The notes: generated by a model not told the origin, from the letters alone. DNA of 64,000 nucleotides from Bacillota bacterium (GCA_017577405.1 PIUA01000023.1:1-64000); one strand, 5' to 3'. Shown: positions 43,652-53,725, numbered from the stretch's first letter. Translations and numbers: made by a program.

Positions 43652-45343
43652 GTGGATCTGCTGGGACGGTGGAAGGCAGAGCTCAAAGAGGCGATCGAGC
43701 AGGCCCTGAGTCGGGCGGAGGCGGCGGGCCGGATCCGGTTGGACGGGGAGCGGTCCTTTGAGGTGGAGGTGCCCCGGGAGAAGGCCCACGGTGATTTCTC
43801 CACCAACGCCGCCCTCGCTCTGGCCCGGGCGGCCAAGACCAAGCCCCGGGACCTGGCCCAGGTCCTGGTGGAGGAGCTGGATCTCGGGAGCCTGGGTGTG
43901 GAGCGGGTCGAGGTGGCAGGTCCGGGGTTCATCAACTTCTACCTCCACCGGGGGTGGCTCCACCAGGTGATCCCCCTCATCCTGGCCAACCCCGACCGGT
44001 ACGGTGAGAGCCGAACGGAGCATCCCGAGCGGATTCTCATCGAGTACGTGAGCGCCAACCCCACCGGGCCCATGAACGTGGTCAATGCCCGGGCCGCGGT
44101 GGTGGGGGATGTCCTGGCCCGGTGCCTGGCCGCGGTGGGCCACCAGGTGGCCACCGAGTACTACGTCAACGACGCGGGCCGGCAGGTGGATCTCTTTGCC
44201 GCGACGGTGGAGGCCCGCTGCCGGGAGCTGAAGGGCGAACCCTTCGAGCTGCCCGAGGACGGTTACCAGGGCGAGGACGTGCGGGAGATCGCCCGGGAGC
44301 TCCTGGCCGACTACCCCGACCTGTTGGAGTGGGAGCCCGAAGCCCGGCGGGCCTTCCTCCGACGGGAGGCGCCCGATCGGGTGGTGGCCCAGCAGAAGGC
44401 CGACCTGGAGCGGTACCGGGTCCGCTTCGACCGCTGGTTCCGGGAGCGGGACCTGCACGAGGCGGGGAAGGTGGACGCGGTGGTCCAGCGCTACCAGGAA
44501 CGGGGGATGAGCTACGAGGAGGACGGGGCCGTCTGGCTGGCCACCAGCCGCTTCGGCGATGAGAAGGACCGGGTGCTGATCAAGAGCGACGGGATCCCAA
44601 CCTACTTCCTGGCCGACATCGCCTACCATCAGGACAAGTTCGAGCGAGGCTTCGACCGCCTCATCGACATCTGGGGGCCGGACCACCACGGCCACATCGT
44701 CCGGACCAAGGCCGCCTTGGAGGCCCTAGGGTATCCCGCCGACCGGCTTGAGGTGCTCCTCTTGCAGCTGGTCACCCTTACCCGGGGCGGTGAGCCGGTC
44801 CGCATGTCCAAGCGGGCGGGGGAGTACGTCACCCTCGAGGACCTCTTGGACGAGGTGGGGGTGGACGCGGCCCGGTTCACCTTCCTCACCCGGAGCCTGG
44901 ACGCTCACCTGGATTTCGATCTGGAGCTGGCGGTACGGCAGTCGGACGAGAACCCGGTCTACTACGTCCAGTACGCCCATGCCCGGATTTGCAGTGTCTT
45001 CCGGCAAGCCTTCGGTGAAGGGGCCGATCCGGCCCAGCACCTGCCCGACCCGGAGCAGACCGACCTCACGGTCCTGGCCAGCGACGAGGAGGACGACCTC
45101 CTCCGCCACCTGGTCGCCTTCCCGTCGGAGGTCCGCCTCGCCGCGGAACGAAGGGAGCCGCACCGGTTGGCCTTCTACGCCATGGAGCTGGCCCGTCGCT
45201 TCCACACCTTCTATGCGCACCACCGGATTCTGGGCGAGGCGCCCCAGGTGGAGGCGGCCCGGCTCCTTCTGGCCCGGGCCACCCAGCTCACCCTGCGCCG
45301 GGTCTTGGGGATGATGGGCGTCACCGCCCCGGAACGGATGTGA
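43652..45343 (+). CDS. argS: arginyl-tRNA synthetase
   Basis: It charges tRNA-Arg. The 563-aa class I enzyme has an N-terminal Add1 domain (about 1-110), the ISANPTGP-type motif SANPTGPMNVVNAR and a KMSKS-like RMSKR (384-388). The DALR anticodon domain begins near 450 (VQYAHARI onward). The HIGH signature, normally HxGH, is NVVN here (142-145), so both histidines are Asn. Everything else is intact. The GTG start follows AAAGGAAG. It lies 56 bp after speB. Confidence 0.94.
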   Translation: MDLLGRWKAELKEAIEQALSRAEAAGRIRLDGERSFEVEVPREKAHGDFSTNAALALARAAKTKPRDLAQVLVEELDLGSLGVERVEVAGPGFINFYLHRGWLHQVIPLILANPDRYGESRTEHPERILIEYVSANPTGPMNVVNARAAVVGDVLARCLAAVGHQVATEYYVNDAGRQVDLFAATVEARCRELKGEPFELPEDGYQGEDVREIARELLADYPDLLEWEPEARRAFLRREAPDRVVAQQKADLERYRVRFDRWFRERDLHEAGKVDAVVQRYQERGMSYEEDGAVWLATSRFGDEKDRVLIKSDGIPTYFLADIAYHQDKFERGFDRLIDIWGPDHHGHIVRTKAALEALGYPADRLEVLLLQLVTLTRGGEPVRMSKRAGEYVTLEDLLDEVGVDAARFTFLTRSLDAHLDFDLELAVRQSDENPVYYVQYAHARICSVFRQAFGEGADPAQHLPDPEQTDLTVLASDEEDDLLRHLVAFPSEVRLAAERREPHRLAFYAMELARRFHTFYAHHRILGEAPQVEAARLLLARATQLTLRRVLGMMGVTAPERM

Positions 45344-45362
45344 CGGCAGGATCGGGTGTTGA

Positions 45363-45391
45363 GGCGCCCTCCGCCGGCGGCGGAGGGCGCC
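45363..45391 (+). terminator. perfect GC hairpin after argS
   Basis: A 13-bp perfect inverted repeat (45363-45375 with 45379-45391) and a 3-nt loop. There is no U tract, so it may be a GC-rich terminator, an mRNA end-protector or a Rho-assisted site. Confidence 0.55.
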
Positions 45392-45519
45392 TGCGCGTCT
45401 CGTGCTGCGGTTGCCCAGGTCTGTCGGCCTGCCTTCCTTTTACGGCGCGGCCTGAAGGGTGATGGGACCGTTGGTGGTGGTGGCCACGAGCCGGGCTGGC
45501 CGTTGGGGACAACTCTGGC

Positions 45520-45547
45520 TTGGCGGGGCGGGAGGCTCTGCTATAAT
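45520..45547 (+). promoter_or_regulatory. promoter of pyrG
   Basis: TTGGCG (45520-45525) and TATAAT (45542-45547) are separated by 16 bp, about 75 bp before the pyrG start. Confidence 0.65.
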
Positions 45548-45621
45548 AGGCCGAGGGCACCCTCTGGGGTGGTTGGATCCCGCCGGCCGGTGCGCCCCGT
45601 AGACGTGGAAGGAGGGCGCCG

Positions 45622-47280
45622 ATGTCGACCAAGTACATCTTCATCACCGGCGGGGTGGTGTCGAGCCTGGGCAAAGGGATCACCGCTGCTTCGCTCGGCC
45701 GGTTGCTCAAGAGTCGGGGCCTCTCCGTCGCCATCCAGAAGCTGGATCCGTACATCAACGTCGACCCCGGGACCATGAGCCCGTTCCAACACGGGGAGGT
45801 CTTCGTCACCGCCGACGGGGCCGAGACCGACCTGGACCTGGGCCACTACGAGCGGTTCATCGACGAGGATCTGACCCAGCTCTCCAACGTCACCGCCGGC
45901 AAGATCTACTGGTCCATCATCACCAAGGAGCGCCGGGGCGACTTTCTGGGCCGGACGGTGCAGGTCATCCCCCACGTCACCAACGAGATCAAAGAGCGGA
46001 TCCTCCAAGTGGCCAAGGAACGCCGGGTGGACGTGGTCATCGTGGAGGTCGGGGGTACGGTGGGGGACATCGAAAGCCTCCCCTTCCTGGAGGCGATCCG
46101 GCAGCTCAAGGGCGAGCTGGGCCGGGAGCATTGCCTGTATGTCCACGTCACCTTGGTGCCCTACATCAAGGCGTCCCGGGAGCTGAAGACCAAACCGACC
46201 CAGCACAGCGTCAAGGAGCTCCGAAGCCTCGGCATCCAGCCCGACATCATTGTCTGTCGGTCGGAGCAGCCCCTGCCTGAAGAGGTGCGGACCAAGATCG
46301 CCCTCTTCTGCGACATCGATCCCCGGGCGGTCATCCCCAACCAGGATGTGGAGACCATCTATGAGGTGCCCCTCCTCCTGGAAGAGGCAGGTTTGGATCA
46401 GATCGTCATTGAGAAGCTGAACCTGCCCGCCGGGGAGCGGGACCTGGCCGAGTGGCGGGCGATGGTGGAGCGGATGCGCCATCCTCGCCACGAGGTGGAG
46501 ATTGCGGTGGTGGGCAAGTACGTGGCGGCGCCCGACGCGTACCTGAGCGTTGTCGAGGCCCTCACCCACGGCGGGGCCGCGCACGACACCCGAGTAAAGA
46601 TCCGCTGGGTGCCGTCGGAGGACCTGGAACATCAGCCGGCTGACAGGGTCCTGGACGGGGTCGACGGCATCCTGGTGCCGGGAGGCTTTGGCAGCCGAGG
46701 GGTCGAGGGGATGGTGGTGGCCGCCCGCTACGCCCGGGAGCGGAAGATCCCGTACTTCGGCATCTGCCTGGGCATGCAGGTGGCGGTCATCGAGATCGCC
46801 CGGAACGTTTGCGGCCTAGAGGGGGCCAACTCTTCCGAGTTCGACCCGGACACCCCCCACCCGGTGGTGGATCTGATGCCTGACCAGGCCGATGTGGACA
46901 ACTTGGGCGGGACCATGCGGTTGGGGCTCTACCCCTGCGTGCTGGAGGAAGGGAGCTTGAGCCGGGAGCTGTACGGCGAGGCGGTGGTCTACGAGCGCCA
47001 TCGCCACCGGTTTGAGCTGAACAACGCCTACCGCTCGGTCCTGGCCGACGCGGGCCTCCGGTTCGTGGGCGCCTCGCCCGACGGGCGGCTGGTGGAGATG
47101 GTGGAGCTGCCGGACCATCCGTGGTTCATCGGCTGCCAGTTCCATCCGGAGTGGCGGTCCCGCCCGAACCGCCCGCACCCCCTCTACCGTGGCTTTGTCG
47201 GGGCCGCGCTCGCCTTCCGGGAAGCCCGCCAGCTGGAAGGGAGCGGCAAACCCCTGGCGGATAGGCTTGGGCTCCGCTAG
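45622..47280 (+). CDS. pyrG: CTP synthase
   Basis: It aminates UTP to CTP with glutamine and ATP. The 552-aa protein has the synthetase domain (1-265; [35 protein letters not shown]) and a class I glutamine amidotransferase domain (about 290-535) with nucleophile Cys in GICLGMQ and the FHPEW His/Glu. The ATG follows AAGGAGGG. B. subtilis also carries pyrG upstream of rho and rpmE. Confidence 0.97.
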   Translation: MSTKYIFITGGVVSSLGKGITAASLGRLLKSRGLSVAIQKLDPYINVDPGTMSPFQHGEVFVTADGAETDLDLGHYERFIDEDLTQLSNVTAGKIYWSIITKERRGDFLGRTVQVIPHVTNEIKERILQVAKERRVDVVIVEVGGTVGDIESLPFLEAIRQLKGELGREHCLYVHVTLVPYIKASRELKTKPTQHSVKELRSLGIQPDIIVCRSEQPLPEEVRTKIALFCDIDPRAVIPNQDVETIYEVPLLLEEAGLDQIVIEKLNLPAGERDLAEWRAMVERMRHPRHEVEIAVVGKYVAAPDAYLSVVEALTHGGAAHDTRVKIRWVPSEDLEHQPADRVLDGVDGILVPGGFGSRGVEGMVVAARYARERKIPYFGICLGMQVAVIEIARNVCGLEGANSSEFDPDTPHPVVDLMPDQADVDNLGGTMRLGLYPCVLEEGSLSRELYGEAVVYERHRHRFELNNAYRSVLADAGLRFVGASPDGRLVEMVELPDHPWFIGCQFHPEWRSRPNRPHPLYRGFVGAALAFREARQLEGSGKPLADRLGLR

Positions 47281-47338
47281 AAGTCGTGTAGGCGATGTGT
47301 TAGAATGACCACAGACGGCAGATCCGGGGGTGAGCCCA

Positions 47339-47827
47339 GTGGTCAGAATGAAGGTGAAGGTCGTCGGGATCGACCAGAACAGTATGATGCCTGTTGTGGT
47401 GATCACAGACGCCGAAGAAAAGGGGTTCATTCCCATCCTCATCGGTCCTGCCGAGGCTCAGGCGATCAGTATTCAGCTGGAGGGTTTGAAGCCCCCTCGT
47501 CCCATTACCCATGACCTCCTCAAGAACATGCTGGACACCTTGAACACCAAGGTGGATCGGGTGGTCATCAGCGATCTCAAGGACGAGACCTACTATGCCA
47601 AGATCTACATGAAGAGCCGGGACGGTGAGCTGGTCGTTGACGCCCGGCCCAGCGATGCCATCGCCCTTGCCTTGAGGTCGGACAGCCCGATCTACGTCTC
47701 CGAGGAGGTCGCGGCGAAGGCGTTGATCGCCAACAAGCCGATCGACGACGACGAGATGGAGGCGTTTCGGAAGTTCCTGGAAGGCCTCACGCCAGGCGAT
47801 TTTGAGCGGCATCTGAACAAGGGCTGA
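47339..47827 (+). CDS. bifunctional nuclease family protein (DUF151)
   Basis: The 162-aa protein belongs to the BFN/DUF151 family, with VVVITDAEEKGFIPILIGPAEA, ISIQLEGLKPPRPITHDLL, KDETYYAKIY and the DARPSDAIALALR core. A short C-terminal segment resembles a UvrB/UvrC helix (IDDDEMEAFRKFLE). Relatives have RNase/DNase activity. Two in-frame GTGs exist; 47339 has GGGGG at 8 nt. An own terminator follows. Confidence 0.88.
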   Translation: MVRMKVKVVGIDQNSMMPVVVITDAEEKGFIPILIGPAEAQAISIQLEGLKPPRPITHDLLKNMLDTLNTKVDRVVISDLKDETYYAKIYMKSRDGELVVDARPSDAIALALRSDSPIYVSEEVAAKALIANKPIDDDEMEAFRKFLEGLTPGDFERHLNKG

Positions 47828-47836
47828 ACCTCTCAG

Positions 47837-47867
47837 CGCCCCGGGGTGCACCACCCCGGGGCGTCTT
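47837..47867 (+). terminator. terminator after the bifunctional nuclease gene
   Basis: A perfect 12-bp GC stem (47837-47848 with 47852-47863), 3-nt loop, then TCTT. Confidence 0.8.
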
Positions 47868-47992
47868 CGACACCCGCTGCGTTGGACCCCTCCCGCCGCG
47901 TCGAGAGGGCAGGAATCCTGCCGCCGGTAAAGAAGGAATTGCCGCCTGCCGTGCGAAACTACTGAGCCGGTTCGGGTAGGGGTGACGGGGAC

Positions 47993-48346
47993 GTGGTGAT
48001 CCACACGGAGCGGGTGGTTCTCTTCTGGTGTCCCAACTGTGGTCGCCCGTCCCGGCGCCGGTTCACCCTCTTCGACGTCGCCCCACCCTGCTCGGAGAGC
48101 CTTTCCTGCTCGTGCGGCACGCCCGTGGGACGCCTTTCGCGCGGCCGGCGGGGATGGACCCTGGAGGCCGCCTGCCGCTCGTGTGGTGAGTGGCACAGCC
48201 TCACCTTTGAACACCGGCAGCTGGCCCGAGCCCAACTGGTGAGCCTCACCTGTCCCGGCGTCCGGTCCGAGCTGGGGCTGGTTGGCGAAGAGGCGCTGGT
48301 CGCCAGCCTCGAGACGGTGCTCCGCAAAGCCGTGGGGAGAGGGTAA
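47993..48346 (+). CDS. small zinc-ribbon protein, unknown function
   Basis: This 117-aa protein has eight Cys, arranged mainly as CPNC (13, 16), a CSC (39, 41) with C33, and CRSC (61, 64). This fits one or two zinc ribbons. The rest is basic and polar. The start is GTG 47993 after a GGGGTG element. It lies 260 bp upstream of rho on the same strand. No family recognised; a nucleic-acid or ribosome-associated role is only a guess. Confidence 0.6.
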   Translation: MVIHTERVVLFWCPNCGRPSRRRFTLFDVAPPCSESLSCSCGTPVGRLSRGRRGWTLEAACRSCGEWHSLTFEHRQLARAQLVSLTCPGVRSELGLVGEEALVASLETVLRKAVGRG

Positions 48347-48605
48347 CACCCCTGCTCGCGCTGTCGGGCAGGGCAAGATGCAGGGCATCCGGCGGTCCGA
48401 GAACTTGGTGCCCTGAAACCCGCCAGGCCCGATCCGGGCTGAGAAGGTCGAGCGGTTCATACGTGAAGGACAACCTGCGGAACATATGGATGGAGACCGG
48501 TCTCCCTCACGCACGTCTTCCCCGTGCCGCCAGCTTGGTCGATCATCACTGTGGGCCTTCTCGCGCGCACAGCCCTTCGGAGCCGGATGCAAGGAGGAGT
48601 TCGGA

Positions 48606-49877
48606 GTGAACATTTCAGAGCTGCAGTCGAAGACTGCTGTGGAGCTGCAAGAACTGGCCAAAGAGCTGGGCTTGAACGGAGCGACCAAGCTTAGGAAGAA
48701 CGACCTGGTCCTGGCCATCATGAAGAAGCAGGCGGAGAAGGAGGGGCTGCTCTTCGCCCACGGAATCCTGGAGATCCTGCCCGATGGGTACGGCTTCCTC
48801 CGGGTGAACGGCTACGAGCCGAGCCCCGATGACGTGTACGTGTCGCCCTCCCAGATCCGCCGCTTCGGGCTGCGCACCGGGGATCTGGTCACCGGCCAGG
48901 TCCGCCGGCCCAAGGAAGGGGAACGGTACCACGCCCTCCTCCGGGTTCTGGCGGCCAACATGATGGATCCCGAGAAGGCGGCCAAGCGGCCCGAGTTCGA
49001 CAAGCTGACCCCCATCTACCCCAACGAGCGATTGCGCCTGGAGGTGGAAGGGTCGGGGGATGTGGCCACCCGCCTCATGGACATCATCGCACCGCTCGGG
49101 AAGGGTCAACGGGGCATGATCGTCTCCCCGCCCAAAGCCGGTAAGACCACCGTCCTCAAGAAGATCGCCAACAGCATCAGCATCAACCACCCGGAAGTCC
49201 ACCTGATGGTCCTCCTCATCGATGAGCGGCCCGAGGAAGTGACGGACATGAAGCGGTCCGTCAACGGCGAGGTGATCAGCTCCACCTTCGACGAGCCGCC
49301 GGAAAACCACGTCCGGGTGGCTGACCTGGTCCTGGAGCGGGCCCGGCGTCTGGTCGAGCAGAAGGTGGATGTGGTCATCCTCCTCGACAGCATCACCCGC
49401 TTCGCCCGAGCCCACAACCTGGTGGTGCCGCCCAGCGGACGCACCCTTTCGGGCGGTGTGGACCCGGCGGCGCTCCACAGGCCCAAGCGCTTCTTCGGAG
49501 CGGCCCGGAACATCGAGGAGGGCGGCAGCCTGACCATCATCGCCACCGCGCTCATCGAGACGGGCTCCAGGATGGATGAGGTGATCTACGAGGAGTTCAA
49601 GGGAACGGGGAACATGGAGCTCCACCTGGACCGGAAGCTGGCCGAACGCCGGATCTTCCCCGCCATCGACATCTACCGGTCGGGGACCCGCAAGGAAGAG
49701 CTCCTCCTCTCGCCCGAGGAGCTGGAGATGACCTGGATCCTGCGCCGGGTGCTGGCCAATCTGGGCACGGCGGAGACCACCGATCTCATCATCGACCGCC
49801 TGACCCACACCAAGAACAACCAAGAGTTCATCGACATGATCATCCACTCCCAGTTCGCCGAGAATGTCCGGGCGTAA
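48606..49877 (+). CDS. rho: transcription termination factor Rho
   Basis: The hexameric RNA helicase terminates untranslated transcripts. The 423-aa protein has the N-terminal Rho_N helix bundle (about 1-45), the cold-shock-like RNA-binding domain (about 52-120; [20 protein letters not shown]), Walker A PPKAGKTT (about 176-183), [13 protein letters not shown] and the Q/R loops ([21 protein letters not shown]). The GTG start follows GGAGGAG at 6 nt. The frame is open upstream, but the Rho domains begin here. Confidence 0.97.
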   Translation: MNISELQSKTAVELQELAKELGLNGATKLRKNDLVLAIMKKQAEKEGLLFAHGILEILPDGYGFLRVNGYEPSPDDVYVSPSQIRRFGLRTGDLVTGQVRRPKEGERYHALLRVLAANMMDPEKAAKRPEFDKLTPIYPNERLRLEVEGSGDVATRLMDIIAPLGKGQRGMIVSPPKAGKTTVLKKIANSISINHPEVHLMVLLIDERPEEVTDMKRSVNGEVISSTFDEPPENHVRVADLVLERARRLVEQKVDVVILLDSITRFARAHNLVVPPSGRTLSGGVDPAALHRPKRFFGAARNIEEGGSLTIIATALIETGSRMDEVIYEEFKGTGNMELHLDRKLAERRIFPAIDIYRSGTRKEELLLSPEELEMTWILRRVLANLGTAETTDLIIDRLTHTKNNQEFIDMIIHSQFAENVRA

Positions 49878-50036
49878 GGGGAACCTCCATTGAACCTTGC
49901 CTCCAACTCCCTGGCGGCCACCGGGCCCCTTCTAGGGAGGAAAAGCTGTCGCTGCCCCGAAAGCATAAGGGCCGGATGGTGAAGAGGGGCGCAGCCGTCG
50001 CCCCGCTTGGACGCTGGCGCCGGGGGGAGGCAACCG

Positions 50037-51113
50037 ATGGAGGCGAGGACGCCCAGAAGCGTCGCAGCCCTTCTGTTCGCCGTCGCGTTGCTGACGGCGG
50101 TAACCGTGGGAGGAGGACGGCGAGACCTCCCGGCAGAAGGGGGTCCGGCGCCTGCGGATGAGTGGCGACTGACCCACGAGGTCTACCAGGATGTGTACGC
50201 CCAGGTGGCCCAGGCCCCTGAGGTGGCCCTGGCCCGTGAGGCAGAGGCCACGCCCGATCCGAGCCTCGACGCCCGCCTGCCGGCCGATGAGGCCGTGGAG
50301 ACCCTGATCACCGACCGGGGCGACCCGGCCGACCCAGCCCAGGAGGCGCCAGCGGAGCCGGCGGCGGAGGCCCCGGCCCCACCCACCCGGTTCGAGCTGC
50401 TCAAGCACTCGGTCCAGCGGGGCGAGAGCTTCTGGACCATTGCCCGTCAGTATGGGATCGACGTCGATACCCTCACCGCGGCCAACGAGGGGATCGATCC
50501 CACCCGCCTGCAGCCGGGCCAGCAGATCGTGGTGCCCAACATGAAGGGGGCCTTGCACACCGTCGCCCAGGGGGACACCCTGTGGGATCTGGCCCGGCTC
50601 TACCAGACCGACCTGCAGGAGATCGTCCGGGTCAACGGCCTGGAAGACCCCTCCCGGCTCCGGCCGGGGACCGTCCTCCTCATCCCCGGGGCCCAGGCCC
50701 TGGTGGCGCAGCGCCTGCTCCTGGTGGACTCCAACGGGCGCCTGCGACGGGCCTTCGATTGGCCCGTGCGGGGGCGGATCTCCTCCCGCTTCGGACCTCG
50801 CTGGGGCCGGATGCATGAGGGGCTGGACATCGCCGTCAACACCGGGACCCCGGTGCGGGCCTCCGCCGATGGGGTGGTCCGCTTCGCCGGCTGGAACGGC
50901 GGCTACGGGTACCTGGTGGTGATCGATCACGGCCGGGGGATCGAGACCCGGTACGCCCACAACTCACGGATTCTGGTGCGGCGGGGCCAGCGGGTCAAGC
51001 GGGGCGAGGTCATCGCCCTGAGCGGCTCCACTGGCAACTCCACGGGCCCCCACGTCCACTTCGAGATCCGCCAGAACGGGAAAGCGGTGGATCCCCTGCG
51101 GTACCTGCGCTAA
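50037..51113 (+). CDS. LysM-domain M23-family peptidoglycan endopeptidase
   Basis: The 358-aa exported hydrolase has an N-terminal signal or anchor (about 6-25) and an Ala/Pro/Glu-rich spacer. Two LysM repeats follow (about 122-165 and 173-215; HSVQRGESFWTIARQYG and HTVAQGDTLWDLARLY). A C-terminal LytM/M23 domain (about 245-355) has zinc motifs HEGLDIAV and HVHFEI. It should cut peptide cross-links in the wall or spore cortex. The ATG follows GGGGGGAGG. Such genes often lie near rho/rpmE in Bacillota. Confidence 0.92.
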   Translation: MEARTPRSVAALLFAVALLTAVTVGGGRRDLPAEGGPAPADEWRLTHEVYQDVYAQVAQAPEVALAREAEATPDPSLDARLPADEAVETLITDRGDPADPAQEAPAEPAAEAPAPPTRFELLKHSVQRGESFWTIARQYGIDVDTLTAANEGIDPTRLQPGQQIVVPNMKGALHTVAQGDTLWDLARLYQTDLQEIVRVNGLEDPSRLRPGTVLLIPGAQALVAQRLLLVDSNGRLRRAFDWPVRGRISSRFGPRWGRMHEGLDIAVNTGTPVRASADGVVRFAGWNGGYGYLVVIDHGRGIETRYAHNSRILVRRGQRVKRGEVIALSGSTGNSTGPHVHFEIRQNGKAVDPLRYLR

Positions 51114-51144
51114 GCAGGCAGCGGTTGCCTCCGGCCTCTTCCCG

Positions 51145-51173
51145 TTGCGGCCCGGCCCGGGGCGTGATAGAAT
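51145..51173 (+). promoter_or_regulatory. promoter of rpmE
   Basis: TTGCGG (51145-51150) and TAGAAT (51168-51173) are separated by 17 bp. Confidence 0.65.
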
Positions 51174-51204
51174 CGGTCCGGCGTAGAGGAAGGGAGGGAG
51201 CCAT

Positions 51205-51417
51205 GTGAAGGCGGGGATCCATCCTGAATACCATCGGGTCACCGTCACGTGCGCGTGCGGCAACACCTTCGAGACGGGTTCGACCCATCCCGGTCCCATC
51301 CGGGTGGAGATCTGTTCCCAGTGCCACCCCTACTACACGGGGACGCGGCAGCGGACCGTCCGGGGTGGGCGGGTGGAACGGTTCCAGCGCCGGTACGGCC
51401 AGAAGGCCCAGGCCTGA
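51205..51417 (+). CDS. rpmE: 50S ribosomal protein L31 (zinc-binding type)
   Basis: The 70-aa protein has L31 signatures KAGIHPEYHRVTVTCACGNTF and ICSQCHPYYTG. Cys16, Cys18, Cys37 and Cys40 make it the zinc-containing C+ form. The start is GTG after GGAAGGGAGGGAG. Confidence 0.96.
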   Translation: MKAGIHPEYHRVTVTCACGNTFETGSTHPGPIRVEICSQCHPYYTGTRQRTVRGGRVERFQRRYGQKAQA

Positions 51418-51448
51418 GACCCGTTGCTGCGGGGGTGGCCTGCCTCCG

Positions 51449-51477
51449 TTGACGGGCTTCCACACCGCAGCTATAAT
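51449..51477 (+). promoter_or_regulatory. promoter of greA-lysS
   Basis: TTGACG (51449-51454) and TATAAT (51472-51477) are separated by 17 bp. The leader to greA is about 155 nt, with no assigned RNA element. Confidence 0.85.
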
Positions 51478-51640
51478 TCGCCCGTAAGTGCGGCTCTGTG
51501 CAGCCAACCAATCCCCATCGCGCCGGGCCACCCTGAACCGTCGGGGTGGTTGACCTGTACCCTGAGGGCGGTCGACCCGGCAGGTGGTCGCGCGCTCTGA
51601 AGGCGTACTCACTTTACCGGCGAAAGGAAGGCCGTGGTGC

Positions 51641-52123
51641 ATGAGTGATCAGCAGGAAATCCTCCTGACCAAAGAGGGTCTCGCGCGGTTGGAGAGCGAG
51701 CTGGAGATGCTCAAAACCCAGAAGCGTCGGGAGGTGGCTGAGCGGATCAAGGCGGCCCGTGAGCTTGGGGACATCTCGGAGAACAGCGAGTACGACGACG
51801 CCAAGAACGAGCAGGCCTTTATCGAGGGCCGCATTGCCGCCCTGGAGAAGACCCTGCGCCGGGCCCGGGTGGTGAGCATGGACGAGGCCGACGCCGGCGT
51901 GGTGGTCTTGGGCAGCCGGGTCCGGGTGCGGGACCTGGAGCTGGGCGAGGAGATGGAGTACCGGGTGGTCGGCTCGGCCGAGGCCGATCCGACGGAGAAC
52001 CGGATCTCCAACGAATCGCCGGTTGGGAAAGCCTTGATGGGCCAACGGGCAGGGACGGTCGTGACCGTGAAGGTCCCCGACGGGACCATCCAGCTGGAGA
52101 TCCTCGAGGTTTTGAACGAGTGA
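51641..52123 (+). CDS. greA: transcription elongation factor GreA
   Basis: It rescues backtracked RNA polymerase. The 160-aa protein has the N-terminal coiled coil with the acidic tip (GDISENSEYDDAKNEQAFIEGRI) and the C-terminal globular domain ending in ISNESPVGKALMGQ and GDTV-like RAGTVVTVKVP. The ATG follows AAAGGAAG. It overlaps lysS by 4 bp. Confidence 0.96.
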   Translation: MSDQQEILLTKEGLARLESELEMLKTQKRREVAERIKAARELGDISENSEYDDAKNEQAFIEGRIAALEKTLRRARVVSMDEADAGVVVLGSRVRVRDLELGEEMEYRVVGSAEADPTENRISNESPVGKALMGQRAGTVVTVKVPDGTIQLEILEVLNE

Positions 52124-53664
52124 CCATGGACCGGCCGGGCCGGGAGCCCGGCCGGTCGAGCGAGGGGGTGCCTGCGACGTCGGACATGATCCGTCGGCAG
52201 GACGGCGACTCGGAGCTCTTGAGGTTGGACGAGCACCGGCTGGCCAAGCTGGAAAGCCTGCGGGCGCGGGGTGTGGAGCCCTACGGGGGCGCTTTTGCGC
52301 GCACCCACCAGATCGCCGAACTCGTGACTGATTTTGACCGGCTGGCCGGAAGCCGGTGCCGGGTGGCCGGCCGGCTCATGGCCCGGCGCGTCCATGGCAA
52401 GGTGGGCTTCGGGGACCTTCAGGACGGGAGCGGCACCATCCAGCTCTACCTGCGGGAGGACCGGATGGGCCCGGAGGCCTACGGCCTCTGGAATGAGCTG
52501 GACATGGGGGACATCGTTGGTGTGGAGGGTGAGTTGGTACGGACCCGGCGGGGCCAGATCAGCATCGATGTGGACCAGCTGACCCTCCTCACCAAGTCCT
52601 TGGCCTCCCTGCCCGATAAGTGGCACGGGCTCCGGGATGTGGAGGTGCGGTACCGCCAACGGTACGTGGACCTCATCGTCAACCCGGAGGTAAAGGAGGT
52701 CTTCCGCCGGCGCAGCCAGATCATCACCGGCATCCGCCGCTTCCTGGTGGACCGGGGGTTCCTGGAGGTGGAGACGCCCATCCTGCACCCCATCCCCGGG
52801 GGGGCCAACGCCCGTCCCTTCGTCACCTACCACAACGTGCTGGACGCAGAGCTGTACCTGCGCATTGCGCCGGAGCTCTACCTGAAGCGGTTGCTGGTGG
52901 GCGGCTTCGAGAAGGTTTTTGAGATCGGGAAGAACTTCCGGAACGAGGGCATCTCCACCACCCACAACCCGGAGTTCACCGCCATGGAGTGCTACGAGGC
53001 CTACGCCGACGCGGAGGCCATGATGAAGCTCACCGAGGAACTGGTGGCCGCCTTGGCCGAGGAGGTCTGCGGCTCCCGCCAGGTCACCTTCCAGGGACGG
53101 GTCTACGACGTGACCCCGCCCTGGCCCCGGGTGCCCATGATCGAGGCGGTCCGCCAGCAGACCGGGGTGGACCTGCGGGGCGCGTCGGACCAAGAGGCCC
53201 GGGAGCAGGCGGCCGCCTTGGGGGTGGAGGTTCCCCCGACGGCCAGCCTCGGTGAGGTGGTCTTCGAGATCTTCGAGCGGAAGGTGGCCGATCACCTCCA
53301 CGGACCCGTCTTCATCACCGACTTTCCCGTGGAGGTGTCGCCGCTGGCCCGGCGGAAGGAGGACGCCCCCGCCTGGGTGGACCGGTTTGAGCCCTACGTG
53401 GCCGGCTGGGAGATCGGCAACGGCTTCTCCGAGCTCACCGACGCGCTGGACCAGGCGGCCCGGTTCCGCCACCAGGCCCAACTCCGGGCCCAGGGCGACG
53501 AAGAGGCCCATTTCATGGACGAGGATTTCGTGCGCGCGCTCCAGGTGGGGATGCCACCGGCCGGGGGCCTGGGGATCGGCGTCGACCGGCTGGTCATGTT
53601 CCTCACCAACCAGACCTCCATCCGGGAGGTGCTCCTCTTCCCCCACCTGCGCCCCAAGGCTTAG
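52120..53664 (+). CDS. lysS: lysyl-tRNA synthetase (class II)
   Basis: It charges tRNA-Lys. The 514-aa protein has an N-terminal OB-fold anticodon domain (about 75-175) and a class II catalytic core with motif 1 (RRFLVDRGFLEVETPILHPI), motif 2 (FEIGKNFRNEGISTTHNPEF) and motif 3 (GLGIGVDRLVM). The start is GTG 52120 overlapping the greA stop, or ATG 52126. Confidence 0.96.
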   Translation: MTMDRPGREPGRSSEGVPATSDMIRRQDGDSELLRLDEHRLAKLESLRARGVEPYGGAFARTHQIAELVTDFDRLAGSRCRVAGRLMARRVHGKVGFGDLQDGSGTIQLYLREDRMGPEAYGLWNELDMGDIVGVEGELVRTRRGQISIDVDQLTLLTKSLASLPDKWHGLRDVEVRYRQRYVDLIVNPEVKEVFRRRSQIITGIRRFLVDRGFLEVETPILHPIPGGANARPFVTYHNVLDAELYLRIAPELYLKRLLVGGFEKVFEIGKNFRNEGISTTHNPEFTAMECYEAYADAEAMMKLTEELVAALAEEVCGSRQVTFQGRVYDVTPPWPRVPMIEAVRQQTGVDLRGASDQEAREQAAALGVEVPPTASLGEVVFEIFERKVADHLHGPVFITDFPVEVSPLARRKEDAPAWVDRFEPYVAGWEIGNGFSELTDALDQAARFRHQAQLRAQGDEEAHFMDEDFVRALQVGMPPAGGLGIGVDRLVMFLTNQTSIREVLLFPHLRPKA

Positions 53665-53685
53665 GCGGGGATGGCGCGTCGGGGC

Positions 53686-53714
53686 TTGACAGGACCGCTC
53701 CAGCGGGCTACACT
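53686..53714 (+). promoter_or_regulatory. promoter of tRNA-Asn
   Basis: TTGACA (53686-53691) and TACACT (53709-53714) are separated by 17 bp. Confidence 0.8.
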
Positions 53715-53725
53715 TATCAGTGCGA

